Under the pieces are notes generated by a model that made no database searches, had not been told where the DNA came from, and worked only from the letters and a program-made list of their open reading frames with translations. Shown here in pieces: positions 24,740-35,232 of a DNA stretch of 64,000 nucleotides. A program made the position numbers and the translations under genes. Source of the DNA: Dactylorhiza incarnata (Eukaryota > Streptophyta > Magnoliopsida > Asparagales > Orchidaceae); the NCBI GenBank assembly GCA_033032865.1, contig JAWHQI010000228.1:2022501-2086500 (forward strand), given 5' to 3'. The number at the start of each line of letters is the position of its first letter. Position 1 is the first letter of the stretch.

Positions 24740-25467
24740 TTCTTCAACCAACTTAGATTTAGGATTATAAATCTTATAAGCTTTGCTATGAAGATTGTAT
24801 CCTACAAAGATGCCTTCATAAGATTTCTCAGCAAGCATGGTTAGCTGGTGCTTTCCATTGTTCAATACATATCACTTATTTCCAAATATTTTGAACTCGG
24901 AAAGGTTGGTTTTCTACCTTTCAAAAGCTCATAGGGAGTCTTATTGCGAGTTTTGTTGATCAAGTCTCTATTTTGCACATGACATGTTGTGTTAACAACC
25001 TCAGCCCAGACATATTCTAGTAATGAGGAATCACACAACATTGTTCTATTTGCTTCAATAAGTGTTTTGTTCTTTCTCTCTACAACTCCATTTTGTTGTG
25101 GAGTTCTTGAAGAGGAAAACTCCTGAAAGAAGCCTAGACTTTCACAAAATTTGGTCACTTCTGATATTAACCACAGTGTATTTCATTTCATTGTGAATTT
25201 CTTGACAAATGTAATGAATATGTCTAGTGTATCTGACTTGTGTTTTAGAAAGAACACCCAAGCAAATCTAGAGTAATCATCAATGATCACAAGTGTGTAG
25301 ACTATTCCCCCCAAGATATGAATTGACAATGGACAAAAAAGTCCATGTACAGCATGTAAAAACATCTAGTGGATTCTTTTACACTAACTGATTTGAAGAA
25401 AGCCTTTGTTTGCTTGCCCATTTGGCATGCATGACAAGGACTTTCTTGAGCACAATTCCAATCTGGA
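24740..25467 (-). pseudogene. Copia pol fragment C1, integrase part
   Basis: Minus-strand pieces encode the Copia integrase: a CxxCQMGK-like end of the zinc segment near 25430, [40 protein letters not shown], a YVWAEVVNT stretch and EGIFVGYNLHSKAYKIYN. Frameshifts and stops separate them. The frame is cut at 24740 by element G and continues at 3433. At 25468 it is cut by the LTR of element H. It belongs to a different Copia family from the Sireviruses and is dead. Confidence 0.85.
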
Positions 25468-26127
25468 TATCACAACCCGCATTTTCCCACAAATTTAATA
25501 AATATTATCAAAGCAAGGGGAAAATATGCGTTATGATGCCACGTCCTACAGGGGACAACTACAAATGCTCAAGCAGCCATTACTCACGAAAATTTATAAA
25601 AAAGACATAAATCTGTTTGAATTAAAATAGAGAATTTACTTTTTTTTAGCCTAAGACCGTGTCCCTCGATCCAGCGGATCAACTAGTCCACTAGTAGAAA
25701 TATATACTTACGCAGTGGAAAGATAGTTTCATTTTATCCTATATAAGCATGAAGATCAAACATCCCAACAATGATATACACATCCCTAGATTTAGTATAA
25801 GTAAAAAAGGATTTTTCTACGATCTTCAAAGTATGTGACATTTACATTAAATCATGCTATGCAAGAATGTCATTTGCTATACATAAAATAACTCATGCAA
25901 CCTAACATAAAACTTCCCAGAGAGCAAGCATTAGAAATAACCAACAAGTAAGAGCAAATAAGCTAGCAAGCAATCTAACACTAGAAGACTACACCTAGAG
26001 CAAAGAAACCACTACCTCACAATAGTGAGGAGGAAACGGACAAATGCAACTAACCGTAGCTCTACCGCTTGCCGCAGCTACAAACCTGAACCTGAACCTA
26101 GGGCACTCAAAAGAAAAGAATACCTCA
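25468..26127 (-). mobile_element. Gypsy LTR 'H', left part
   Basis: The segment starts TATCACAACCCGCATTTTC, matching the LTR of element I at 41546 (TGTCACAACCCGCATTTTC) apart from G to A at the second base. It continues with diverged but co-linear phrases (GATGCCACGTC, ACAACTACA). It cuts Copia fragment C1, and is itself interrupted at 26128 by Sire2. It resumes at 38363. Confidence 0.75.
26123..26127. repeat. Target-site duplication CCTCA, left copy, Sire2
   Basis: CCTCA precedes the left terminus of Sire2 and is repeated at 38358-38362 directly after its right terminus. Confidence 0.9.
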
Positions 26128-27294
26128 TATTGGATCTTGAGGCGCCCTTAGAGGGGGGGTGAATAAGGGCCTTTTTGAAAATATGATTTTTACTTAAGAA
26201 TTTTAAAACAACTTTTACTTTTCTAAAAGTTACTTATAAAAATTTCAAACTAATGTAATTTTTAGAATAAATTCAAACACAAATTTCTAAGTTAAAGATT
26301 AAACAACCATATTTGCAATTAATGAAAAAGTCATAACTTTATAATTATGAAAATCACATACAAATAATATGATCTTAACAATGCTTAAGATCAAGGCACA
26401 AATATGATAATAACCCTTTTACAATTTGTGTTTACCAATCCTTCTCCCAAGTATCGGAAGGCTATCACTTGTCTCTCTCTAGACCAAGCCCAAGCCTATC
26501 CTCTAGATATTCCCAAGATCTAGACGTAGCACACAAGGCCACGATTTCCCACCAAGCCACGCAAGGACTTGGACGCTCCACACAACGAAGCGATTTTCCC
26601 CTAAGCCACGCAAGGACTTAGACGTCACGCACAAGGAGACGATTTCCCTACCAATACAAAATGAAATGTATATAAATGAAAATACAATATGAAAAGAACA
26701 ACTCCCTAGAAATTCAGATCTCTGAAAGGAAGGTTGAAGCCTCGAGATGATCGTTGATGAAGAAGCGCGCCCAATCTCATCTTCAATCTCAAACCTTCTA
26801 AGCACAAATGGGAGCTGATGAGGTTCTGGAGCTCTCTGGTTCGTATGCACTCAGGGAGGGACTTGAAATTATCAATGCTTGGAATGCACGAACAAAAGGA
26901 GCCAATATATAGAAATTCGCTGTCGCCTGGGCAACATCGGCTGTCGGAATTTCCGACAGCGCTAAACTGCCGCTCGTAGTGCTGTCGTGCGGGCAGTTGT
27001 TGTAACCTCCGAGCTGTCTCCTGGGCGACATTGATGTCGGATTTCCGACAGTGCAAAACTGCCGCTCGTCGTGTTGTTGTGGGGGAAGTTGTTGTAACTT
27101 CTCTGCTGTCGCCTGGGCGACATCAGCTGTCGGAAAATTCTGACAGTGAAAATTTCATACTCTCAAATTGAGCTCCAGCAGAATTGTGAACATCTCATAC
27201 CTGTTACCTGCACACCATTAATAAAAATAGAATCAAATACAAACGGGACTTTGTTATTATCAAACCGAAAGAGTGCAAAACGCATGCTCCAACA
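26128..27294 (-). repeat. Sire2 left (3') LTR
   Basis: This 1167-base LTR begins TATTGGATC, where the other LTR has TGTTGGATC, and ends CTCCAACA. The minus-strand TATA box is at 26906-26911. The U3 palindromes at 26921-27146 are directly upstream of it. Confidence 0.95.
26921..27146. promoter_or_regulatory. Sire2 U3 paired-palindrome cluster
   Basis: Two palindromes alternate. One is CTGTCGGAATTTCCGACAG (26941-26959; variants 27035-27050 and 27127-27146). The other is TGTCGCCTGGGCGACA (27107-27122; variants 26921-26936 and 27015-27030). The cluster ends about 10 bases from the TATA box and recurs in the other LTR (about 37983-38209). Confidence 0.85.
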
Positions 27295-27309
27295 ATCTCC
27301 CCCTTTTGA
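27295..27309 (-). promoter_or_regulatory. Sire2 polypurine tract
   Basis: The minus strand reads CAAAAGGGGGAGAT directly before the 3' LTR. Confidence 0.9.
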
Positions 27310-27411
27310 TAATAACAAATTCGTATAAAAAAGAAATCATGTCTATTTAGGTTGTTGATTTTAACATATGGTGTGTGCACAAAAATAACATGATATATTC
27401 CTCTTACAAGT

Positions 27412-27570
27412 AATCTCCCCCTAGATGAATGCTCCACCTAAATGAATGCTCCCCCTAAATGAATGCTCCCCCTAAATGTTATAGTAAATTGAAATGATGT
27501 ATTGTTTAGGTTGACTATTTAGGTGTAATTGTTCTTTGATTTCTTGAATATACTTATAATTCTCCCCTTA
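27412..27570 (-). promoter_or_regulatory. Sire2 additional polypurine tracts
   Basis: Four copies of an 18-base unit containing TGCTCC(C/A)CCTAAATGAA lie at about 27410-27480, plus TTCTCCCCTTATGG at about 27560. On the minus strand they are AGGGGGAGCA repeats, as in Sire1. Confidence 0.75.
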
Positions 27571-28386
27571 TGGTATTAGCAAATGGTAATATGAAATGAA
27601 TGAGTAGTTCTTAAGGGAAGAGATAGGATGGAGAAAATAAGAGTAAGCGGAAGCACTTGTTGGGAAAATGATTGAAGTTCTTGAAGTAATAGTAATATGT
27701 CATAGTATTGAATAAACTCATGAATAGGCGGTATAGCCATATGAAGTAATAAAATAAAATAACTTAAACATGATTAAGGTCATTTTAAAGTATCATGGAA
27801 AGACATAATTGTGTATAGAAATTTGGAATATTTTCCGTCCAATTCTCATGAGATGAATGTTTATATAACATAATGATGTGTACAAGTGATACTTAGATCA
27901 AACATATGAAGTTATTTAATGTACAAGATCATTGGGATAGAGACCATAATATAAGCATATAAAGACAACTTTGACCTTGAAGAGATAGCATAATAAGAAT
28001 AAAATACCATTTTTCTTTTGCACAAGACACTTTACAATTCTTTCCAAGGTGCTTAACCTCACAATGCTTATTAAGACTTATCAGGAGGGTAAGTAGTGCT
28101 TGGTGGAGTATCCTTATCTTTAATTTAAACTCCCCTTTTTTTGTGATCACATATTTTGTGATATCTTAATTTCGAGATATTTATAATTTTTTAATTGACC
28201 AAGGATCTCCGAATTCACTTGAATCGCAAAAGATGGTGTATATTTTATTGTGCTAACAAATCAAGGTTGAAAGTAGTATTTATGAAGTGTCATTGTATTA
28301 TGTTAAAGCAAATATGATTCATGTATATATTAAATAGAAAGACATATGTATGGATCAAAGAAGTGAACGTGATAGTTCATTATAAT

Positions 28387-29764
28387 CAGGGGCGGATCTA
28401 AGGGGGGGGCCGGCGGGGGCCCGGGCCCCACCAATAATTTTGCAAAAATATTATGAGATTTGGATTCCTCTCGTCGAGCCGATGAATTTTGACTACTTAC
28501 ACATCAAAAACGGTATCCGAATGAGGGAGAAATGTCTCCGAGAAGATGGAGATTTTCGTTTTTTTTACGAGAGGAAAATGATGTTTGACCCCCCTTCTAT
28601 GAAGACGCTGCTATTTTGATCCGCCCTGCTTCGATTCCCGCAAGCGTGCAGCGGCCTCTACGCCAGTAGACGAGCACAAAAACATTTGCGTCGTCTACAG
28701 CAGGAACGCTGACGCCTCCCAGCATGGCCAACGTGTCCGTTCCCTGCATCTGCCATCTCCTGCGCCTCCACGATCCTTATCGTCGTCGACGAAGACATCC
28801 ATTTGGTAAAAGACACATTTGTCAAGAGAAAGCAACAATGCTCGTCATTCTGTTTTCATCCTTTCGTGGTCCTGTCGTCCCCAGCCACAGCTGAAGCCTC
28901 CATCAATCGGCCCGCAATTTTCTATCACGGACGCACTACCACCGCGACCCATTATAGCTCGACCGACCCCTGTTCTACCGGTCTTGTAGAACTACTTGTT
29001 ACAAGCATAATCAGGTATAGTAGGAAATTTAATAAAGCTCATGTCATCCGCTCTGTTGCAGCCTTGTAGGATCCGCAGAAATTCGGCTCCTTTACTACTT
29101 AAACTCGGGTAAAAACTCACTTCTATTGAATTTTTTGTTGATTTCTCTATGCTCAGTTTTTTTATTGCAACAAAATCATTATTGTTTGATCAATTTTTCA
29201 TTGTAATAACATTTATATGATTGTTTGTCTCGTTTTTATTTATTAAAAATAAAGGGTTTTTATCAAAAATGTATTTTTATATTTAATACATTACAAACAA
29301 CAACAACAACAACAACAACAACACTCAAGCCTTTATCCCACTATAATTGGGTTGGCTATATGGATCCTTTGTCGAGCTTCTACCATCTTAGTCAGCTTCT
29401 CGCATCTTCTCAGCAATTGGTGCTACTCCTGTCTTATCCCTGATACATTCATTCCTAATTTTAACTAGTCTCGTGTGTCCGCACATACACCTAAGCATTC
29501 TTATCTTCGCAACTCCCATTTTTTGCTCATGTACACAATTCACTGCCCAACACTCAGAACCATAGAGCATCGTTGGTCTAATTGCAGTACGGTAAAACTT
29601 GTCTTTAAGTTTTAATGGTAATTTACAATAACATAAGATCCCTGACGCGCCTCTCCACTTCAACCAACTCGCTTTGATTTTTATATTTAATACAGTATAT
29701 TAAAAAAAATTTGCTTCACCTTTAGATTGGGCCCCCCTAATTAAAATTCCTGGATCCGCCCCTG
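28387..29764. mobile_element. Non-autonomous hAT-type DNA transposon
   Basis: The 14-base ends CAGGGGCGGATCTA and TGGATCCGCCCCTG are inverted repeats with one mismatch, followed by G/C-rich subterminal runs. The 8-base sequence ATTATAAT flanks both sides (28379-28386 and 29765-29772), the duplication size typical of hAT elements. No transposase is visible. A GC-richer stretch at 28620-28800 could be captured host sequence, but I cannot identify it. It sits in the 3' non-coding part of Sire2. Confidence 0.88.
29291..29676 (-). mobile_element. 5'-truncated RTE-type LINE inside the hAT element
   Basis: On the minus strand, 29663-29388 encodes the end of a plant LINE reverse transcriptase: LKLKDKFYRTAIRPTMLYG, then MLRCMCGHTR and IRNECIRDKTGVAPI. 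It is followed by the (TTG)n tail that plant RTE LINEs carry (29298-29322 on the plus strand as CAA repeats). Both sides are bounded by ATTTTTATATTTAATACA (29273-29290 and 29677-29694), an 18-base duplication typical of target-primed insertion. Most of the 5' part is missing, so it is inactive. Confidence 0.85.
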
Positions 29765-30014
29765 ATTATAATATATAAACAATTTCTCATACTTAGAGGC
29801 ATGCGAAAACAATTTCCAATAGTCTAAACAACTTAATTGGAGTGTCAATACGATGATAGATTGGAAATGAAATCATATAATCATGTAATAGCCATTTTTT
29901 AAAAAATAAAAAAAATGGTTTGGCATCAATTCATGAGTTGTGGCATTAATAAAGACATATAACTATTGGAAAACATCAAAGGGACCAAAAACTGAAGATT
30001 AAGCAAATCGGGAG

Positions 30015-30055
30015 CTGTCGAAAATTTCCGACAGTCACTGTCGCCTGGGCGACAG
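30015..30055 (+). promoter_or_regulatory. Paired palindromes upstream of the antisense gene
   Basis: CTGTCGAAAATTTCCGACAG (30015-30034) and CTGTCGCCTGGGCGACAG (30038-30055) repeat both Sire2 U3 palindromes in the same order. They lie 8 bases before a TATA box that points the other way from the element. Confidence 0.85.
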
Positions 30056-30062
30056 CTAAAAT

Positions 30063-30070
30063 TATAAATA
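30063..30070 (+). promoter_or_regulatory. TATA box of the antisense gene in Sire2
   Basis: TATAAATA stands right after the palindrome pair, in plus orientation. A start near 30095-30100 would give a short leader ending at the donor site at 30166. Confidence 0.65.
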
Positions 30071-30165
30071 CGGCTTAAAACTGAGTCAAACCTTATTGTG
30101 CATCATTTTCTGGACTGAAGGGCGAGAGGAAGCTGTCGGAGTTCGGCGACAACCCTAGATTTAAG

Positions 30166-30689
30166 GTATGGGGTTTTTTATTTTGAAGTTTTTGATTCAA
30201 AACTTTTAGAGATTTGTGATTTTGGAAAAGAGAGAAGAGGAAAAATGTGTTTTTCATATTACTTTTGATGAATGGTGTAGATCTTGGAAGTTTTATGTAT
30301 AAAAGGTGTAGATCTAGTGTAAATCAAGTGGATCTTGTTGGATCTTGGTGAAATATGTTTGGATTTTGTGATTTTTGGGGTTTAAGGTTTGTATTTTTAC
30401 ATGGTGTGATTTGAAAAAACTGAAGCTTGTCCTTTTGAAGAAGGTTGAAGAAGATGAATAGTAATGGATATGTGAGAAGATGTGGTTTGTTCTAGAATTT
30501 TTTTTTTTTAGTTAACTTGATTTTGAAATATAGCTTGATTTTGAGTAGATCTGGAAGTTTAGTTGAATTTTTTTTTAAAAAAGTTCACTAGAGTACTGTC
30601 GGAATTTTTCGACAGTCAATGTCGCCTGGGCGACATCGTTCCAGTGCACAGAACTTGTTTAATTCATTTTTGTTATGTTATGTTTGCAG
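30166..30689 (+). other. Candidate 5'-UTR intron of the antisense gene
   Basis: A donor (TTAAG/GTATGG, 30165/30166) and acceptor (TTATGTTTGCAG, ending 30689) enclose 524 T-rich bases. The first coding ATG follows one base after the acceptor. A further palindrome pair lies inside at 30596-30635. Splicing is inferred from sequence alone. Confidence 0.55.
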
Positions 30690-30690
30690 A

Positions 30691-31806
30691 ATGGCTTCCA
30701 GTTCTAAGGCACGAAGATGCATGTCTGAAGATGCGCAAAGTTCGTATCAAGTTTACCCTGGGATTGAGAAAGCTATAATTGGAGTAGCAAAATATGTAGA
30801 ATTTGATTCTCCAAAGCACGATCATATCTATGATTGTCTTGCGAATGCAGGTATAATTTCAGTAATCACAGCAGATACGTTCTCATCCTTTTTGATTCGA
30901 GAATTTTATAATCATTTGGAAGACCCGAGTTATACCGAATTGGATGGGGGAGTGAGATCTAGAATCTAAGGTCAACAAGTGGAAATAACACATGTTGATC
31001 TTAGAGAGGAATTCGGTCTTCTTATGAGTGAACATATGCCTGATATAGTAGAGAGCTATAGAAAGGATAGAGATTGGACCCTTGTAAACATGAGTTTACA
31101 TGGAAGTCAAAAGAAGACCCTAATCACTGAAGTTTTGTCACTCACTCCGGATGCATATTTAGTCCAAGATATATTAAGGAACTCAGTTATGTTAAAGAGT
31201 GGAGATACAAGTAGTATCACGGCACAGTTGACGCTGATTACATACTTTATTATGGAGGAGGAACCTTTTGATGTAGCGGACTTCATCCTTTCCCAGATTC
31301 GGTATGCTTTTAGATTAAAACATCCAAAATGGGTGAAGATTCATACTTTGCCAATGGGGGCAATAATTCAACGTATACTATATAAGAAGTATGAATGGAT
31401 AGTTCAAGATTCGTACTTTGATGATTGTTTTCCTGAGATATACTATACGGGAACTATGAGAGTGAAGAAGACTCAGAAAAAGCCTCATCCTGGAATTGAG
31501 ATTAGAGAGCCTATAATTCCTAGGGGAGGATCACTACGAGAGTCTATAGATGATCTGCGTGATTCCTTTGAGGAGCACAAAAAAGAAGTGAAGAAGGATC
31601 GCAGTAGAATGCAGAAGTTTATGAAATTTCTGGTGAAAGATTTGAAGTTAAAGCCTACTCTGGAAGAAGCGGCCGAATGGCAAATTCCAGATGAAGAACC
31701 GCCACGCCAATCGGTGAGGCGGACTCGACGTGGTAAGGTCGTAAGACAAGGACCTCCAGAAGACTGTCCAGAGAGCAGCGGGGCTGGTTATGAGGATTCT
31801 GAGTAG
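30691..31806 (+). pseudogene. Antisense ORF of Sire2: plant-transposon-protein-like, one nonsense codon
   Basis: This ORF runs opposite to the retrotransposon, in its 3' region. From ATG 30691 it reads MASSSKARRCMSEDAQSS, then a globular part with FLIREFYNHLEDP, VEITHVDLREEFGLL and SITAQLTLITYFIMEEEPFD. After these come a predicted coiled coil (LRESIDDLRDSFEEHKKEV region) and a basic tail (RRTRRGKVVR), 371 residues in all. The order resembles the uncharacterised 'putative plant transposon protein' ORFs found inside plant LTR elements; I assign it by pattern, not by search. A TAA at 30967-30969 interrupts an otherwise open frame. It has its own TATA box, candidate intron and palindromes. Function unknown; the basic tail and shared palindromes suggest nucleic-acid binding, which is inference. 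The copy may be dead or code from a downstream ATG (30979). Confidence 0.65.
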
Positions 31807-31834
31807 TTATCATCAGGGTGCTGCTTCTAACTGA

Positions 31835-31873
31835 TGTCGAAATTTTCCGACATCCACTGTCGCCTGGGCGACA
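31835..31873. repeat. Paired palindromes after the antisense gene
   Basis: TGTCGAAATTTTCCGACA (31835-31852) and TGTCGCCTGGGCGACA (31858-31873) close the antisense unit, about 30 bases after its stop codon. This position, between pol and the rest of the 3' region, is also where Sire1 has its own palindrome. Confidence 0.8.
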
Positions 31874-32094
31874 ATGAATTTGCCCAGATTTCATTTCTGT
31901 TATCTGAACTTGATCCTATGTTGATTTCTACTATTTTTTGTGAAACAATTTTATGTAATATTAATTATGTGTGAATTTTTCTTAAGTAATTCAAATTCTA
32001 TGGTTTGATTTAAAATTTAGTCTTTCTTTTTAAAATGTATAGGTTTTGTGATATATATTTTTTTTAATTTTATAGGTCATAAGTAGTGATATAA

Positions 32095-35000
32095 TCATTG
32101 TGAAATGTCTAGGATTCCCAATTCTAGCATAAGCATAGAAAAACTGGAATCCGGTAACGGTTTAGTGAATATATCCGCTAGTTGATTATCCGTGCCTATA
32201 AATGAAATTTTTATGTGGTTATTTTTAATATGATCTCTAATAAAATGATGTCTCACATCAATATGCTTAGACCTTGAATGATGGACTGGGTTGTATGTTA
32301 AATCAATTGCACTTTTATTATCACACCATAATTCAATAGTTTGTTGTTTAATATTAAAGTCTTCTAAAGTTTGTTTCATCCAAAGAGCTTGTGCACAACA
32401 ACTACCAAGTGCGATGTATTCGGCCTCGGTGGTTGAGAGGGCAACAGAATTCTGTTTCCTACTCGACCATGAAATGAGTGAAGGGCCTAAAAAGTGACAA
32501 GTGCCGCTAGTGCTTTTCCTATCTAGTGAACAACCGGCATAATCAGAATCAGAGTAGCCAAAAAGAGTAAAATCATCGCTATGAGGATACCATAAACCAA
32601 GTTTAGATTTGCCAATTAAATATCTAAAAATTCTTTTTACCGCTTTTAAATGTGATTCTTTGGGATCGGCTTGAAATCTAGCACATAAACAAACTGAAAA
32701 CATAATATCCGGTCTAGAAGCAGTTAAATATAAAAGTGAACCTATCATGCCTCTATATAAAGTTTGATCTATTGATATTCCATTTTCATCTTTTCCTAAT
32801 TTTAAAGATACACTCATAGGAGTATTTGCTTGTTTGAGATTTTCAAATCCAAATCGTTTTAAAACATCATGAATATATTTTGATTGGTTAATAAAAACTC
32901 CATCATGTTTTTGAACAATTTGAAATCCTAAGAAATATTTTAATTCTCCTACCATACTCATCTCAAATTCACTTTCCATCATTTTTACAACAAAATTACA
33001 CAACTCTTCATTAGTGGCTCCAAAAATAATATCATCAACATAGATTTGTAAAACAATTAAATCATCATCTACTTGCTTAATGAAGAGTGTACAATCAACA
33101 CCACCCATTTTAAAACCATTTTGTAATAAATATATAGTCAATCTATCATACCATGCTCGTGGTGCTTGTTTTAAACCATACAAAGCTTTTAACAATCTGT
33201 ATACGCGATTAGGAAATTTTTCATTGACAAATCCTGGGGGTTGTTCAACATAAACTTCTTCTTTAATCAACCCGTTTAAAAATGCAGTTTTAATATCCAT
33301 TTGCAATAATTTAAACCTTTTATGACTAGCAAATGCAACAAAAATTCTAACTACTTCCAAACGTGCTACGGGTGCAAATGTTTCATCAAAATCTACCCCT
33401 TCAATTTGATTATATCCTTTCGCTACAAGCCTAGCTTTGTTTCTAGTGACCCTAGAGTCACTATCTAATTTGTTTTTGAAAATCCATTTGACTCCTACCA
33501 CAGGATGATCACTAGGTCTATCTACAAGAATCCAAACTTTATTTCTTTCAAATTGGTTATGTTCTTCATTCATAGCTAGAAACCAAGATTCATCATTTAA
33601 AGCGGTGGCAACATCTTTTGGTTCTATATTTGAGACAAAACATAAATTTGAAAAACTTTCATGTAAACTAGAACGTGTACGTACCCCACTTAATGGTTCT
33701 CCAATAACAAGTTCTTGCGGATGATCTTTTGAGAACCTTAGCTCGGTTGGAGGTACATATCCTTGTTCTTCTTCTTCTTCACCATCTTTTTCATCTTCTT
33801 TCTCTACTTTTTCTTCATCATTATCATCATCATTTTTCTTCAGATTTTGTTCCACATCTTCTTCATTTTTCTCATTACCTGCAACTTTAGTATTTTCTAC
33901 ACAAGAAATGTTTTCATCAAATTTTATATGAATAGATTCTTCAACCACTTTAGTACATTTATTATAAACTCTATAGGCCTTGCTAGTTGAAGAATAACAA
34001 ATGAAAATTCCTTCATCACATTTTTCATCAAATTTGCCTAAGTTATCTTTTGTATTCAGAATAAAGCATTTACAACCAAAAACTTTAAAGTAAGATACAT
34101 TTGGTTTTCTTTGAAAATAAATTTCATAAGGAGTTAATTGTAATGTGGGACGAATCATGACACGATTAATAATATAGCATGCAGTACTAACGGCTTCGGC
34201 CCAAAAATATTTTGGCAATTTAAATTCACAAAGCATAGTACGTCCTAATACTTGAAGTGTTCTATTTTTCCTCTCCACTACACCATTTCGCTGTGGTGTG
34301 CGTGGAGCGGAAAATTCGTGTGTTATCCCAAATTCATTACAATATGAAATAAATTTTTCATTATCAAATTCTCCTCCATGATCTGATCTAATGCATTTTA
34401 CTTTTAAATCAAGTTCATTTTGAATACGTGAAATTAGTTTTACAAATTCATCAAAAGCATCAGATTTTGAATTTAAAAACAATGTCCAACAAAATCTAAA
34501 ATAATCATCAATAATAACAAACGTATATTTTCTACCTCCTAGACTTTGTGTAGAAATTGGACCAAAAAAGTCCATATGTAATAAATGTAAAGGTCTAGTA
34601 GTAGAAATAACATTTTTGCTTTTAAAAGATGATTTTGTAAACTTTTCTTTTTGGCATGGTGAACATAATGAAGAAAGCTTTCCATTCAAATTTGGCAAAC
34701 CTTTTATAATTTTATTTTTAGAAATCTTTACTATGCGTTTGGCACTAGAATGTCCTAGTCTCCTATGCCATAATTCAAGTTCATCATTCTTTGAAATAAA
34801 ACATTTAAGTGTAGAATGAGATAAATCATGAAAAGTGATTGTATAGACATTGTTTATTCTTGGTGCAGTAAGTACGATTTCGTTTGTTTTAGAATCAATA
34901 ATTTTGCAAAGGTTTGAGCTAGAGTCAAATAGAACATTTAGATTTTTATCACATAGTTGACTAATAGAAATTAAATTATGTTTCAAACCTTTAACATATA

Positions 35001-35199
35001 AAACATTTGAAATTTTAAATTCTTCGTTACCTACTACTCCAATGCCTTTGACTTTACCCTTGCCATTATCTCCAAATGTCACTATTCCACCTTTCTTCAT
35101 CTCCAGGCTAAGGAACTTTGATTTATCGCCTGTCATGTGTTTTGAACATCCAGAGTCCAAATACCACACGTCTTCCTTGTTCCTAGCCTGCACGCACAC
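32095..35199 (-). CDS. Sire2 pol: protease, integrase, RT, RNase H
   Basis: An open frame of about 1034 codons starts right after an in-frame TAG. In order: aspartic protease [13 protein letters not shown] (residues ~12-25), GAG-pre-integrase zinc segment (LWHRRLGH...CSPCQKEK, ~145-190), integrase core with D, D and E in [18 protein letters not shown] and [15 protein letters not shown] (~210-310), an acidic low-complexity linker (~450-480), RT with [22 protein letters not shown] and YVDDIIFGA, and RNase H with [22 protein letters not shown] and ADIFTKPL. Its length fits a Sirevirus pol. The first codon is GTG, so it is probably made only as a gag-pol fusion (read-through or splicing), not from its own start. 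All catalytic motifs are present. One change is seen: DDYFRF, where DDYSR is usual. Confidence 0.9.
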   Translation of the reverse strand: MCVQARNKEDVWYLDSGCSKHMTGDKSKFLSLEMKKGGIVTFGDNGKGKVKGIGVVGNEEFKISNVLYVKGLKHNLISISQLCDKNLNVLFDSSSNLCKIIDSKTNEIVLTAPRINNVYTITFHDLSHSTLKCFISKNDELELWHRRLGHSSAKRIVKISKNKIIKGLPNLNGKLSSLCSPCQKEKFTKSSFKSKNVISTTRPLHLLHMDFFGPISTQSLGGRKYTFVIIDDYFRFCWTLFLNSKSDAFDEFVKLISRIQNELDLKVKCIRSDHGGEFDNEKFISYCNEFGITHEFSAPRTPQRNGVVERKNRTLQVLGRTMLCEFKLPKYFWAEAVSTACYIINRVMIRPTLQLTPYEIYFQRKPNVSYFKVFGCKCFILNTKDNLGKFDEKCDEGIFICYSSTSKAYRVYNKCTKVVEESIHIKFDENISCVENTKVAGNEKNEEDVEQNLKKNDDDNDEEKVEKEDEKDGEEEEEQGYVPPTELRFSKDHPQELVIGEPLSGVRTRSSLHESFSNLCFVSNIEPKDVATALNDESWFLAMNEEHNQFERNKVWILVDRPSDHPVVGVKWIFKNKLDSDSRVTRNKARLVAKGYNQIEGVDFDETFAPVARLEVVRIFVAFASHKRFKLLQMDIKTAFLNGLIKEEVYVEQPPGFVNEKFPNRVYRLLKALYGLKQAPRAWYDRLTIYLLQNGFKMGGVDCTLFIKQVDDDLIVLQIYVDDIIFGATNEELCNFVVKMMESEFEMSMVGELKYFLGFQIVQKHDGVFINQSKYIHDVLKRFGFENLKQANTPMSVSLKLGKDENGISIDQTLYRGMIGSLLYLTASRPDIMFSVCLCARFQADPKESHLKAVKRIFRYLIGKSKLGLWYPHSDDFTLFGYSDSDYAGCSLDRKSTSGTCHFLGPSLISWSSRKQNSVALSTTEAEYIALGSCCAQALWMKQTLEDFNIKQQTIELWCDNKSAIDLTYNPVHHSRSKHIDVRHHFIRDHIKNNHIKISFIGTDNQLADIFTKPLPDSSFSMLMLELGILDISQ

Positions 35200-35232
35200 C
35201 TAAAAAGATGATGAGAGTAAAGATCTGGTTAC
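35200..35232 (-). promoter_or_regulatory. Sire2 gag-pol junction: in-frame 33-base GT...TAG block
   Basis: The final 11 codons run from GTA to TAG, encode VTRSLLSSSF-stop and end CATCATCTTTTTAG. The Sire1 block at 12875-12907 has the same length, phase, SLLSSSF-stop ending and CTTTACTCTCATC core. It could be a read-through stop, a 3' splice site, or both. Confidence 0.6.

Noticed and set aside
26503..27056. 115-116-residue ORFs present in both Sire2 LTRs
   Set aside because: They coincide with the LTR promoter and palindromes, differ between copies at will, and have no recognisable domain.
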